A stretch of DNA of 64,000 nucleotides from Planctomycetota bacterium (lineage in GTDB: Bacteria; Planctomycetota; UBA1135; GCA-002686595). Below the pieces are notes generated by a model, which made no database searches, had not been told where the DNA came from, and saw only the letters and a list, made by a program, of their open reading frames with translations. Positions 19,501 through 28,167 of this stretch are shown here, in pieces. Each line of letters begins with the position of its first letter. The first letter of the stretch is position 1. The DNA is taken from assembly GCA_021413885.1 (NCBI GenBank), contig JAIOPM010000049.1:62001-126000 (forward strand), in the 5' to 3' direction. Both the position numbers and the translations under genes were made by a program.

Positions 19501-19789
19501 CATCGCCGCGCCCGCCGCGCGAAGTCAGTCGCGCGGCGACGACGCCGAACGTCGCGAGATCGTCGGCGAAGCTCTCGAGCTCCGCGTCGGTGGAAACGAC
19601 GAGCCACCACGGTCCTTGCAGCCGTTCGTGCAACGCCGCGACGACCAACGCTTGCGCCGAGCCCCACAAGCCGCCGACCGAAACCGCGCGACGCTTCGTC
19701 AACGCTTCGACGAGCGCCGTGAAGCTCGCGGCGCTCGCGAACGTCTCGAAGTCGACGAGCGCGCGCTCACCGGTGGTCGACGAACTCAC
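16517..19789 (-). CDS. mfd: transcription-repair coupling factor
   Basis: Mfd releases stalled RNA polymerase and recruits UvrA. The 1090-residue protein has a UvrB-like N-terminal module, the CarD-like polymerase-interaction domain near residue 410 (FFDLKPGDYVVHAVHGLA), the helicase motor with Walker A near 563 (GDVGFGKTE), DEEQ near 665, SATPIPRTL, the QLRGRVGRG motif VI and a C-terminal D7 domain. The start is GTG at 19789, overlapping the rnc TGA (GTGA). Sequence upstream in frame belongs to rnc and is not part of the protein. Confidence 0.95.
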   Translation of the reverse strand: MSSSTTGERALVDFETFASAASFTALVEALTKRRAVSVGGLWGSAQALVVAALHERLQGPWWLVVSTDAELESFADDLATFGVVAARLTSRGGRGDALDADAVRTRIQLAQVLSGPRESRPRVVIASLLGVLEALPNSAELEKHFVRLAKGQVLDVDDFLGRAVKAGYTRTPLVEKHGEVSLRGDILDVFPFATEMPVRIELFDREIESLRTFDPLEQRSVESFHAIEICLASDRSAAELGVQPITLVPPATTWVEIEPLRIEDRAEGLRVQSSEHQRALIELRSRTATLVRLDLQSLPGTTLTFDTRSVQTLAGPIGQAAERLRGGVLDGSRTLVLCRNEAEEHRLRQVLDEGGGAPNVETRVGSLSRGFRIPEAKLVLVNHRELAGVQGVKKSAVQRPTYKSRALQSFFDLKPGDYVVHAVHGLAIYKGLDLLRRGVGEEEHLHLVFADAVSLYVPSSQVDVVQRYIGSAKKTPPLDKIGSQSFRKRRERVERALYDLAGDLLEVQAKRETKKRDPWKGDVTLVRDMVGSFAWVDTPDQATADGEIAADLERERPMDRLLCGDVGFGKTEVAMRAAFRVVAGGGQVALLVPTTVLAHQHLTTFRERLSDFPVRVEGLSRIVIGREERDVLGRVARGEVDILIGTHRLLSKDVAFKNLGLLIVDEEQRFGVLQKEHFKALRADVDVLTLSATPIPRTLHMSLSGLRDISALGTPPPGRQAIETKVVDAENRALVRSALLAEKDRGGQVFFLHNRVGDIAAVARGLHELVPECTFAVGHGQMPSKDLEVVIDAFARGEFDVLVATTIVENGLDIPAAGTIFIDQADHYGLSELHQLRGRVGRGQQKAYCYLLVERYKPLSHISRERLKALEELNHLGAGFQISMKDLEIRGAGNILGPEQSGHIAAVGYDMYCRLLRQTTERMKAGLGRDESGGDAELGSAIELELGLRAFLPSAWIPSHDVRLEILRSLDAITSDADAERAEEMLRDRFGRPPPEAEALLRSFRLRAKLAPLAITRVAWRGDHYQIEFRDRLAVDFLFRNRKVEARPIRTGLVHLMTPASVRTAETGVAWLEELLKRGSPDQRIPERHR

Positions 19790-20454
19790 GCGACCGCGCT
19801 CCCGTCGCCGTCTTCGGCGTCGAGCACGAACAACGCCTCTTCGGCGGCGAGGCCCTCGGCCTCCTTGCGCGTGCGACCCCACGCGCTCGGGAACGCGCGT
19901 TCGTGCACATGAGCGCGGACGAGGAACGCGCGCGCGTGCGCGTGACCACGTTCCGCGACGAGCTCGTAGCGCGGCAACGTCGTGAAGCGCACTTGCGCGA
20001 TGTGTTGGAAGCGCTGCTTCGGGTTCTCGTTCGCTCGCGCCGCCCGCGCGTCGGCGAGCGGCTCGGCCAACGTGCGCTCGGCGAACGCGCGCGCGCCGTC
20101 GAAGCCCGCGTCGAGGTAGACGGCGCCCAACACGGCCTCGTAGAGATTCGCGAGCACCGAGCACGGCAACGCACGACCGGAGAGTCCGCCGCCGATCTGC
20201 GCGCGTTCTTGCAGCCCGAGCTCGAGCGCCGCGCGCGCGAGCGTCTTGCGCGACACGACGTTCGACTTCAACTCGGTCAACAGACCCTCGGGCGCCTGCG
20301 GAGCGTGCAGGTAGAGATCGTCGGCGACGATCAGATCGAGCGCGGCGTCGCCGAGGTACTCGAGGCGCTCGTTGTCGCGCGTGCCCGCGCACGACGCGTG
20401 CGTGAGCGCGAGTTCGAGGAGCGCCGCGTCGCGAAACTCGTGGGGGATCTCCAT
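19786..20454 (-). CDS. rnc: ribonuclease III
   Basis: Rnc cleaves double-stranded RNA, including rRNA precursors. The 222-residue protein starts at the ATG at 20454 and has the nuclease domain with NERLEYLGDAAL (E29, D36) and a C-terminal dsRNA-binding domain (about 145-215) ending in GRTRKEAEGLAAEEALFVL. Oddity: the second acidic motif reads ANLYEAVLGAVYLD, so the usual Asp three residues before E106 is Asn103. The gene starts the rnc-mfd-surA-like unit. Confidence 0.9.
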   Translation of the reverse strand: MEIPHEFRDAALLELALTHASCAGTRDNERLEYLGDAALDLIVADDLYLHAPQAPEGLLTELKSNVVSRKTLARAALELGLQERAQIGGGLSGRALPCSVLANLYEAVLGAVYLDAGFDGARAFAERTLAEPLADARAARANENPKQRFQHIAQVRFTTLPRYELVAERGHAHARAFLVRAHVHERAFPSAWGRTRKEAEGLAAEEALFVLDAEDGDGSAVA

Positions 20455-20485
20455 CGATCGACGCGCCAGTATAGGATCGCGCTCG

Positions 20486-20650
20486 ATGTCGGAGCTCCCG
20501 CGTCGCCCCAACGATCACTTGGTGGAGCCGATGTTCGCGGCGCTCGGTCGCGAACCGGTCGCGCAAGAGCCGCGCCGCTCGGGTCGGCTCCGCTGGATCG
20601 CGCTCGCGGTCGTCGTCGCCGCGGCGGTCTGGTTCCTGATCGTTCGCTAG
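20486..20650 (+). CDS. small single-pass membrane protein
   Basis: A 54-residue frame from the ATG at 20486: a polar N-terminus with many Arg and Pro residues and one hydrophobic segment at about 35-52 (WIALAVVVAAAVWFLIV) ending right at the C-terminus, a tail-anchor layout. It lies 31 bases from the divergent rnc start. No family recognised; short length keeps confidence moderate. Confidence 0.45.
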   Translation: MSELPRRPNDHLVEPMFAALGREPVAQEPRRSGRLRWIALAVVVAAAVWFLIVR

Positions 20651-20660
20651 CTCGCGACGC

Positions 20661-21401
20661 TCAGGGGATCAGGTCCCACTGATTGCCGTCGGCGGCAAGG
20701 ACGCCGTTGGTCGCCGCGGTCGACGACATGTCACCCGGCGCGGTGTACGCGGCGTCGAAGGCGGGCCCGCCGGTCAGCGCCGAGTAGCTCGTCGCCGTGC
20801 TGCGCGTCTTCAACACTTGACCGTCCTGGTTGACGAAGAACGCATGGTTGCCGCTCTTGCCCTTCTGGATCGGCCACGCGTACGCGCACCAATAGATGGA
20901 GCAGTTGTTCGAGTCGGGGAACGGCGCGGCGGTCTTGCCGCCCGTGAGGTCTTCCGTGATCGCGCCGACCGCGCCCGCGAGCGTCGGACCGGGCAAGTAG
21001 ATCTGGAAGATGTAGCCCGAGCGCGTGACCACTCCCTGTTGCACCGAGCCGAGCCCGCTGACGAGCACCGACGGGTTCAGTTCGTCGACGCCGATCGCGC
21101 CCGCGGCCGGAGCGCTGCCCGCGCCGGTGACGCGGGCCGGAATGCCGCCGCTCATCTCGCCGAGGTAACCGTACTCCGGCATGCCGTCGCCGTTGGTGTC
21201 GATCAGGCGGCTCGCTTGGATCTGGATCTGCGCCGCGTAGATCGAGCGCAGCGTGCCGATCGCCGCGGATTCGTCGGCGGCGACGCGCGCGCTCTGCAGC
21301 TTCGGGATCGCCATGGCGGCGATGATCGCGATGATCGCGACGACGATCAGGATTTCGATGATGGTGAAGCCGGCGCGGGCCGTGCGCGGAGTCGAGTGCA
21401 T
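20661..21401 (-). CDS. type IV pilin/pseudopilin-like protein
   Basis: The 246-residue protein starts at the ATG at 21401 (AAGGAA site upstream) with a type III (prepilin) signal: cleavage after G11, mature F12, and the key E16 in GFTIIEILIVVAIIAIIAAMAIP. The rest is a globular domain with two Cys in CSIYWCAYAWP and a DTNGDGMPEYGY loop near 103-114. No pilus assembly genes are nearby, so it may be a minor pilin or pseudopilin served by distant machinery. Confidence 0.85.
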   Translation of the reverse strand: MHSTPRTARAGFTIIEILIVVAIIAIIAAMAIPKLQSARVAADESAAIGTLRSIYAAQIQIQASRLIDTNGDGMPEYGYLGEMSGGIPARVTGAGSAPAAGAIGVDELNPSVLVSGLGSVQQGVVTRSGYIFQIYLPGPTLAGAVGAITEDLTGGKTAAPFPDSNNCSIYWCAYAWPIQKGKSGNHAFFVNQDGQVLKTRSTATSYSALTGGPAFDAAYTAPGDMSSTAATNGVLAADGNQWDLIP

Positions 21402-21493
21402 GAAGGATTCCTTAGCGGGAATGGAGCTGGCGGGCTCCATCGGCGAACGTGCGCGACGATCTTCACCCCGGACTTTTTTTCCGGGCGCGCGGT

Positions 21494-22669
21494 TCAGCGC
21501 GCGCCGCCGAGCAGGCGCGCGTGCTCCTTCTCCGCGAAACGATCGGTCATGCCGGCGACGTAATCGCACACCGCGCGCTCGAGCCCGACTTCGTCGCGCC
21601 AACGCTGGAACCACGGCGCCATCTGGGTCGGATCGGCGAGGTAGGCCGCGAACAGATCGGTGAGCGTCGTCGCCGCGCGTTCGCGTTGCTCCTCGACGCG
21701 CGGATGCCGGTAGAAGTGCGCGTGGAGGAAGCGCGTCAACTCGGCGACCTCCGGCGCGAGCTCGTCGCCGTGATCGATCGGCCGCTCGCGTCGCGAGCGC
21801 GCGGCTTCGGCGTCCGCGAATTCGGCGGCGGCGATGCGCTCGGCCGAGCGACGGATCAGGTCCTTGATGCAGATGCTCAGGATCTCGTTGGTGATGCGCT
21901 TGAGCCGCAGCTTCGGATCGTCGTGTTGCGCCGCGAAACCCGGATGCCGCGTCTCGATCGTCGCGGCGGCTCGACGCCAGAGCGCGACGTCGGCGATCAG
22001 CTGCGCTTCGTCGAAGAGGCCCGCGTTCGAACCGTCCTCGAGATCGTGCACGACGTACGCGGTGGAATCGGCGAGGTCGACGACTTGTGCTTCGAGGTAG
22101 GGCTGGCGCGGTCGCGGTCGGAACTCGTCGGGCCAGTCGAGGTCGTTCTCGTGCTTCAGCAGCGACTCACGCAGCTCGCGCGTCAGGTTGAGGCCCGGGT
22201 ACGCGGGGCTGCGGCGCTCGAGCAGATCGACGACGCGCAGCACTTGCGCGTTGTGTCGGAAGCCGCCGTGATCCCTCATCGCCGCGTCGAGCGTCCATTC
22301 GCCGCGGTGACCGAACGGCGGGTGACCGACGTCGTGCGCGAGCGCGAGGGCTTCGGTGAACGGCTCGTTCAAACGCAACGCGTTGGCAATCGAGCGCGCG
22401 ACTTGACACACCTCGAGGCTGTGCGAGAGCCGCGTGCGGTAGTGGTCGCCTTCCCAATTGACGAAGACTTGCGTCTTGTACATCAAGCGCCGGAAGGCGG
22501 TGCTGTGGACGAGTCGATCGCGATCACGCTCCCACGCGGTCCGCAGATCGTCCTCGGGTTCGGGATGCGCTCGACCGCGCGAGTCGCCGGCCTTCATCGC
22601 CCACGGCGCGAGCTCGCGACGTTCTCGCGCTTCCTTGGCGGCCCGGTCGTGGAAACAGAACTCGCTCAT
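21494..22669 (-). CDS. dGTP triphosphohydrolase-like protein
   Basis: A 391-residue HD-domain enzyme converting dGTP (and perhaps other dNTPs) to nucleoside and triphosphate. Seen: FRRLMYKTQVF near 59-69, H83 in SHSLEVCQVAR, H112-D113 in ALAHDVGHPPFGH, and the later VDLADSTAYVVHDLED with the last Asp ligand. The length matches the shorter dGTPase-like class. It starts at the ATG at 22669 and diverges from the methyltransferase gene. Confidence 0.92.
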   Translation of the reverse strand: MSEFCFHDRAAKEARERRELAPWAMKAGDSRGRAHPEPEDDLRTAWERDRDRLVHSTAFRRLMYKTQVFVNWEGDHYRTRLSHSLEVCQVARSIANALRLNEPFTEALALAHDVGHPPFGHRGEWTLDAAMRDHGGFRHNAQVLRVVDLLERRSPAYPGLNLTRELRESLLKHENDLDWPDEFRPRPRQPYLEAQVVDLADSTAYVVHDLEDGSNAGLFDEAQLIADVALWRRAAATIETRHPGFAAQHDDPKLRLKRITNEILSICIKDLIRRSAERIAAAEFADAEAARSRRERPIDHGDELAPEVAELTRFLHAHFYRHPRVEEQRERAATTLTDLFAAYLADPTQMAPWFQRWRDEVGLERAVCDYVAGMTDRFAEKEHARLLGGAR

Positions 22670-22830
22670 GGCGCTCGTCGAGAAGCAAACGGGCGCGGAG
22701 CGCGCGCTCCAACACCCGCACGCGAGCATAGCCCTCCCCGTCCCCCGTTCCAGGGCGCCGATCGAGGCGTCGCGTGCTCGCGCTAAGCTGACCTGCGCAT
22801 GAGCATCGTCGCGTCGAGCCGGAGCGAGCG

Positions 22831-23583
22831 TTGAACGCCGACGCCGATGGCGAGCGCTGGTTCGAGGTCGCGTTCCGCGCCGACTACTTGCGCGTCTATC
22901 CGCACCGCAACGTCGAGGCGGCGCGGCGCGAGGTCGAATTCCTCGTGCGCGCGGGCGTGCGCGGTCGCGTGCTCGATCTCTGCTGCGGGTTCGGGCGTCA
23001 TGCGCTCTTGCTCCGCGAACACGGCCTCGCGACGTTCGGCCTCGATCTCTCGCTGGACCTGCTGCGCGCCGCGCGGACATTGCCGGGCTTCGAGCGTGCG
23101 CTCGCCGGGCGTTTGGTCCGCGGCGACGCCGTGCGGTTGCCGTTCGCGGCTGAACGCTTCGACAGCGTCGTCAACCTGTTCTCGTCGTTCGGCTACTTCG
23201 GCGAAGCCGGGGACGAGCGCGTGCTCGCCGAGATCCGTCGCGTGTTGCGGCCCGGCGGTCTCGCGGTGTTCGACTTGATGAATCCCGCGCACGTGCGCGC
23301 GGGTCTCGTCGCGCAATCGAGGCGTACGGAGCCCGACTTCGTGCTCGACGAGCGTCGCGCGTTGCTCGACGACGGTCGACGCGTCGTCAAGGACGTCGAT
23401 CTATCGTTCGCCGACGGACGTCGCTTGCGTTGGCGCGAGGACGTGCGGCTCTACGAGCTCGCCGAGTTCCGTAGCCTCGCGCAGCGGCACGGCTTGACGA
23501 TCGAGACGACGTTCGGCGACTTCGACGGCAGCGCGTGCACAGAGCGCTCACCTCGCGCGATCGTTTTCGCTCGACGAGTTTGA
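22831..23583 (+). CDS. class I SAM-dependent methyltransferase
   Basis: A 250-residue methyltransferase. Motif I is VLDLCCGFGRHALLL (about 47-61), followed by GLDLSLDLLRAAR, a GDAVRLPFAAERFDSV acidic loop and RRVLRPGGLAVFDLMNP. The start is TTG at 22831 with GGAG six bases upstream; no better start is in frame. Substrate unknown; the type covers small-molecule and ubiquinone-like methylation. Confidence 0.85.
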   Translation: MNADADGERWFEVAFRADYLRVYPHRNVEAARREVEFLVRAGVRGRVLDLCCGFGRHALLLREHGLATFGLDLSLDLLRAARTLPGFERALAGRLVRGDAVRLPFAAERFDSVVNLFSSFGYFGEAGDERVLAEIRRVLRPGGLAVFDLMNPAHVRAGLVAQSRRTEPDFVLDERRALLDDGRRVVKDVDLSFADGRRLRWREDVRLYELAEFRSLAQRHGLTIETTFGDFDGSACTERSPRAIVFARRV

Positions 23584-23746
23584 CGCGTCGCGCTTTCACG
23601 TTCCGTCATGTTGCGCGACGGCTCTGCGATGTAGGAAAGTTCGCGCGCGGCGCGCGGTCCCGGATTCGCTAAATCGAGGGACGCGCGTCGGACGAAAGCA
23701 CGGGCACGTCGTCGGTTCGGGGTGGCGACGGCAGGAGGAAGCGGGG

Positions 23747-25414
23747 ATGACCAGGGGAGCAGGCATCGGGCGCGTGAGCCCGCGGTTCGGAGTGTTCGTC
23801 GTCGCGCTCGCGACTCTCGGCGCGTGCGGCGGAGGAGGCAGCGGGGGCGCGAGCGGCGGGCCGAGCTACGTGCAAGGCAGCGACGTGCCGGCGACCGACG
23901 CCGACGCCGCGTGTTTCCTGACGCAGTCGACGTTCGGGCCGACGCACGACGACATCGATCTGCTGCGCTTCATCGGCTACGCCGCGTGGTTCGACGACCA
24001 GCGCGCGAAGAGCGTTTCGAAGGAGCGGCCGTACGTCAACGCGCTCGACGCCGCGGGCAAGTCACTCAGCCAGAACCACCGCATGCAGATCTGGTGGGAC
24101 AACGCGCTCACCGGCGACGATCAGCTGCGGCAACGCGTCGCGTGGGCTCTGTCGCAGATCTTCGTGATCTCCGACCAGCACTCGTCGCTCTCGGGCGACG
24201 TGAAGGGCTTGTGCGAGTACTACGACATCCTCGCGCGCGACGCGTTCGGCAACTATCGAAAGTTGTTGGAGGACGTGACGCTCTCGCCGCAGATGGGCAT
24301 GTACCTCAATATGCTGCGCAACGAGAAGGCGGACCCGGCCTACAACATCCGTCCCGACGAGAACTACGCGCGAGAGATTCTGCAGCTGTTCTCGATCGGG
24401 CTCGTGCAGCTCGCCGTCGACGGCACGCCGCTGCTCGACGGACTCGGCGCGACGATTCCGACGTACGACCAGAGCGTCGTCGAAGGCTTCGCCGCGACGT
24501 TCACCGGTTGGACGTTCGCCGACGCCAAGAACTGGTGGGATTGGGAAGGGAGCACCAAGCCGATGGTCAACTGGCCCGACTACCACGAGACCGCGGCGAA
24601 GGTGATCTTGAACAGCGTCGTCGTTCCGGCGGGGCAGACGGGCGAACAGGATCTCGCGCTCGCGCTCGACACGATCTTCGCGCACCCGAACGTCGGACCG
24701 TTCTTCTCGAAGCTCCTGATCCAACGCCTGGTTACGTCGAACCCGACGCCGGCGTACGTCGGTCGCGTCGCTTCCGTCTTCGACGACGACGGCACCGGCG
24801 AGCGCGGCGATCTCTTCGAGGTCGTCAAGGCGATCTTGATGGACGACGAAGCGCGCAACGGTCACCTGACGATGCCCGCGACGTTCGGCAAGGTGAAGGA
24901 ACCGATCGTGCGGCAGACGCAACTCTGGCGCGCGCTCGACGCGAAGGCGAAGAGCGGCAAGTACAAGGTCTACTGGCCCGACTACTACTTCGGTCAAGCG
25001 CCGTTGCGCTCGCCGACGGTGTTCAACTTCTACTCGTCGACGTTCTCGCCGCCGGGCGATCTCGCGGACAACGGGTTGGCCGCGCCGGAGCTGCAGATCG
25101 CGACGCACTCGTTGATCGCGTTGGGTACGAACGAGTTCTACGACCTCGTGTTCTGGGGGAACTCCGACAACACCAACGACGACGCGGACACGGTCGAGAT
25201 CGACTTGAAGCCGCTCAAGCCGTTGGCCGTCGATCCGACTGCGCTCGTCGACGAGCTCGGTCTCTTGTTGATGGCCGGCGACATGTCGAGCGCGATGCAC
25301 CAGGTCCTCGTCGACCACGTCGCCGCGACGCCGATCACCGACGGCGGCACGCAGCGCGTTCTCGAAGCCGTGTACTTGATCGTGACCTCGCCCGAGGGCG
25401 CGGTGCAGAAGTAG
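23747..25414 (+). CDS. DUF1800 family lipoprotein
   Basis: A 555-residue exported protein with a lipobox (LGAC, Cys27) and a Gly/Ser linker. The body shows DUF1800 features: FLTQSTFGPTHDDIDLL, the helical RQRVAWALSQIFVISD, ENYAREILQLFSIGL and a TFTGWTF segment. DUF1800 genes nearly always precede a DUF1501 gene, as here after nine bases. The pair is common in planctomycetes and myxobacteria, but its role is not established. GGAGGA precedes the ATG. Confidence 0.9.
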   Translation: MTRGAGIGRVSPRFGVFVVALATLGACGGGGSGGASGGPSYVQGSDVPATDADAACFLTQSTFGPTHDDIDLLRFIGYAAWFDDQRAKSVSKERPYVNALDAAGKSLSQNHRMQIWWDNALTGDDQLRQRVAWALSQIFVISDQHSSLSGDVKGLCEYYDILARDAFGNYRKLLEDVTLSPQMGMYLNMLRNEKADPAYNIRPDENYAREILQLFSIGLVQLAVDGTPLLDGLGATIPTYDQSVVEGFAATFTGWTFADAKNWWDWEGSTKPMVNWPDYHETAAKVILNSVVVPAGQTGEQDLALALDTIFAHPNVGPFFSKLLIQRLVTSNPTPAYVGRVASVFDDDGTGERGDLFEVVKAILMDDEARNGHLTMPATFGKVKEPIVRQTQLWRALDAKAKSGKYKVYWPDYYFGQAPLRSPTVFNFYSSTFSPPGDLADNGLAAPELQIATHSLIALGTNEFYDLVFWGNSDNTNDDADTVEIDLKPLKPLAVDPTALVDELGLLLMAGDMSSAMHQVLVDHVAATPITDGGTQRVLEAVYLIVTSPEGAVQK

Positions 25415-25423
25415 GAGCCTCCG

Positions 25424-26779
25424 ATGAAAACTTCGAACTCGTTCTCGCGGCGTCGCTTCCTGCGCTACGGCGGCTCGACCGCGAGCTTGGCGATGCTCGC
25501 GCAATTGACGGCGCTGCAGCGCACCGTTTCCGCGGCGCCGGCGGGCGGCTATAGGGCGCTCGTGTGCGTCTACCTGTATGGAGGCAACGACGCGTTCAAC
25601 CTGATCGTGCCGACCAGCAACGCGCAGTACACGACCTACGCGACGTCGCGCCAGGGACTCGCGGTGCCGCTCGCGCAGCTGCTTCCGATCACGCCCGCGA
25701 CGTCGACCGGCGTCAACTACGGCTTGCATCCGAGCGTGCCCGAGCTGCAGACGTTGTTCGGCGACCAGAAGCTCGCGATCGTCGCCAACCTCGGCTCGCT
25801 CGTCGCTCCGTTGACGAAGACCGAGTACGAATCCGGCGCGGTCGAGCGTCCGCCTCAGCTCTTCTCGCACTCCGATCAAGGCGACCAGTGGATGATCGGC
25901 GGCGCCGTCTCGCAGATCCAGAAGATCGGTTGGTGCGGCAAGGTCGGCGAGAACCTCGCGTCGTTGAATCCGGGCTCGGTGATGTCGATGAACATCTCGC
26001 TCGACGGATCCAACACGATGCAGATGGGCGCGACCAAGGCGCCGTACAACCTCGGCGCCAATGGGCCGACGGAGCTCTCGGGCTTCTGGGGTTCCCAGGG
26101 CGCGTTGCGCAAGCAGGCGTTCGACGCGCTGCGCAACCAAGCGCAGACCAACAAGCTCTCGCAAGGCTTCGCCGACGTGATGAACGAGTCGATCGCGATC
26201 GAAGCGACGATCTCCGCGGCGCTTGCCTCCGGTCCGACGATCATGACGCCGTTCCCGTCGAGCTGGCTCGGCGAGCAGCTGAGCATGGTCGCGCGGATGA
26301 TCTCGGTGCAGTCCGCGGTCGGTCAGACGCGGCAGATCTTCTTCGTCGGCAAAGGCGGCTTCGACACGCACGGCAATCAGAACGCGGAGCAGCCCGCGCT
26401 CTACGCCGACATCTCGCAGTGTCTCGGCGCGTTCCAAGCGGCGATGGAGGAACTCGGCTCCGACGCCGACGTCACGCTCTTCACCGCGTCGGAGTTCGGT
26501 CGTACGCTCTCGTCGAATGCCCAAGGCACCGATCACGGTTGGGGCGCGCACCATCTCGTGCTCGGCGGCGCGGTCGGCGGCGGCGATCTCTACGGCACGA
26601 TGCCGGATCTCGCGCTCGACGGTCCCGACGACATCGGCGGCGGTCGCATGATCCCGACGACGTCGGTCGAGCAATACGCCGCGACGCTCGCGACCTGGTT
26701 CGGTGTCGCCCCGGGCGACCTCGCGACGCTGTTCCCGCACATCGGGAACTTCGCGTCGCCGACGCTCGGCTTCGTCTGA
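25424..26779 (+). CDS. DUF1501 family Tat-exported protein
   Basis: A 451-residue protein with a twin-arginine signal (SRRRFLRYGG, about residues 8-17) and a cleavage site near VSAAP. The DUF1501 domain is a sulfatase/alkaline-phosphatase-fold relative: VCVYLYGGNDAFN, GGFDTHGNQ, EFGRTLSSNA and the GTDHGWGAHH metal-type motif are readable. It is co-transcribed with the DUF1800 lipoprotein, and the two likely act together outside the cytoplasm. Confidence 0.9.
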   Translation: MKTSNSFSRRRFLRYGGSTASLAMLAQLTALQRTVSAAPAGGYRALVCVYLYGGNDAFNLIVPTSNAQYTTYATSRQGLAVPLAQLLPITPATSTGVNYGLHPSVPELQTLFGDQKLAIVANLGSLVAPLTKTEYESGAVERPPQLFSHSDQGDQWMIGGAVSQIQKIGWCGKVGENLASLNPGSVMSMNISLDGSNTMQMGATKAPYNLGANGPTELSGFWGSQGALRKQAFDALRNQAQTNKLSQGFADVMNESIAIEATISAALASGPTIMTPFPSSWLGEQLSMVARMISVQSAVGQTRQIFFVGKGGFDTHGNQNAEQPALYADISQCLGAFQAAMEELGSDADVTLFTASEFGRTLSSNAQGTDHGWGAHHLVLGGAVGGGDLYGTMPDLALDGPDDIGGGRMIPTTSVEQYAATLATWFGVAPGDLATLFPHIGNFASPTLGFV

Positions 26780-26864
26780 GCCTCGCCAGTCCGCCGGGCC
26801 CGGTCGTACGGAGCCCGTCGCCGCGACCCCGGCCCGTTCGCGGCGCTCGCGCCCGCGTCGGCGC

Positions 26865-26870
26865 TATACT
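26865..26870 (+). promoter_or_regulatory. putative -10 (TATACT) for the acyl-CoA dehydrogenase gene
   Basis: A TATACT hexamer stands out in GC-rich sequence 35 bases before the start codon; no convincing -35 is present. Confidence 0.4.
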
Positions 26871-26904
26871 CCGCGCCCTTTTCCTCCTCACGGAGTGCTT
26901 CCCC

Positions 26905-28167
26905 ATGCGCGAGAACATCATCTTCACGGACCTGGCCAAGGAGCTCCAAGCCAAGGCGCGCGAGATCGCCGACAAGCACGTGCGGCCGGGCGCGAAGAAG
27001 TACGACGAGCTGCAGGAGTACAACTGGGAAGCCGCTCGCGCCGTCGCGGGCGCCGGACTCTTCCGCACGTTCATCCCGAAGGAGTACGGCGGTCACGGCG
27101 CCGGGATCCTCGCCCTCGCGATGGTGACCGAGGAACTGGCGAAGGCCGACTCGGGCTTCGGCGTCGCGTTCGCGGTCAACGCGCTCGGCTCGTTCCCGAT
27201 CATCCTCGGCGGCACCGAGGAGCAGAAGCAACGCTGGCTGCCGCACATCGCGCGCGGGGAGAAGCTGGTCGCGTTCTGCCTGTCGGAGAAGTTCGCCGGT
27301 TCGGATGCGAGCGGATTGGCCGTCACCGCGGAGGAGGACGGCGATCACTACATCATCCGCGGCGAGAAGAAGTGGACGACCAACGGCGGCGTCGCGGACA
27401 TCTACTCGGTGTTCTGCGTGACCGATCCGACGTCCAAGTCGCGCCGGATCAGCGCGATCGTCGTCGAGAAGGGCACGCCCGGATTCACGGTCAAGAAGGT
27501 CGAGAACAAGATGGGCATCCGCTGCGTGCCCGTCGTCGAGACGCACTTCGACAACGTCCGTGTGCCGAAGGCCAACCTGATCGGCGGCAAGCCGGGCATG
27601 GGCTTCAAGCACGCGATGATGACGCTCGACCTCGCGCGTCCCGGCGTCGCGGCGCAAGCGGTGGGGGCGGCGCAGGGCGCGCTCGACCTCGCGCTCGTCT
27701 ACGCCAACCGCCGCCAGCAGTTCGGCGCACCGATCTCGAGCTTCCAGATGGTCCAGAAGATGCTCGCCGACATGGCGATGAAGACCGAGGCGGCTCGCTG
27801 GCTCGTCTACGCCTGCGCGGGAGCCGTCGACCAAGGCGCCGCCGAGAAGGTCTCCAAGCAGGCCGCGATGGCGAAGTGCTTCGCGAGCGACGTCGCGATG
27901 GAGGTCGCCACCGACGCGGTACAGATCTTCGGCGGGTACGGCTTCATGGAGGATTACCCGATCGCCAAGTTCTTCCGCGACGCGAAGATCCTCCAGATCT
28001 ACGAGGGCACCAACCAGGTCCAACGGATGGTGATCGCGCGCCACCTGATCCGCGAAGCGAACGAGCTCGAACACCTCGCCGCCTACATCCCGAACGAAGT
28101 CCAGAACACGTATCGGGACGGGGTTCAGATCACGCACTCGCGCAAGGCCGAGCCGGTTCAGCGCTAG
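26905..28167 (+). CDS. acyl-CoA dehydrogenase
   Basis: A 420-residue FAD enzyme oxidising acyl-CoA to enoyl-CoA. Conserved parts are AFCLSEKFAGSDASG, EKKWTTNGGVADIYSVF, ANRRQQFGAPISSFQ, GGYGFMEDYPIAKFFRDAK and the catalytic base E367 in QIYEGTNQVQR, the position used by short/medium-chain enzymes. The ATG at 26905 has GGAG upstream. No electron-transfer flavoprotein or other beta-oxidation gene is nearby, so the substrate chain cannot be told. Confidence 0.92.
   Translation: MRENIIFTDLAKELQAKAREIADKHVRPGAKKYDELQEYNWEAARAVAGAGLFRTFIPKEYGGHGAGILALAMVTEELAKADSGFGVAFAVNALGSFPIILGGTEEQKQRWLPHIARGEKLVAFCLSEKFAGSDASGLAVTAEEDGDHYIIRGEKKWTTNGGVADIYSVFCVTDPTSKSRRISAIVVEKGTPGFTVKKVENKMGIRCVPVVETHFDNVRVPKANLIGGKPGMGFKHAMMTLDLARPGVAAQAVGAAQGALDLALVYANRRQQFGAPISSFQMVQKMLADMAMKTEAARWLVYACAGAVDQGAAEKVSKQAAMAKCFASDVAMEVATDAVQIFGGYGFMEDYPIAKFFRDAKILQIYEGTNQVQRMVIARHLIREANELEHLAAYIPNEVQNTYRDGVQITHSRKAEPVQR

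Noticed and set aside
17489-19912. An 807-codon plus-strand open frame
   Set aside because: Antisense of mfd; no domain or ribosome-binding site.
21467-21485. CCCGGA/TCCGGG hairpin with a T-rich loop
   Set aside because: The T run lies in the loop rather than after the stem, so it is not a normal intrinsic terminator for the dGTPase gene or anything else.
24062-26740. An 892-codon minus-strand open frame
   Set aside because: Opposite strand of the DUF1800 and DUF1501 genes, both of which have signals, ribosome-binding sites and family motifs.
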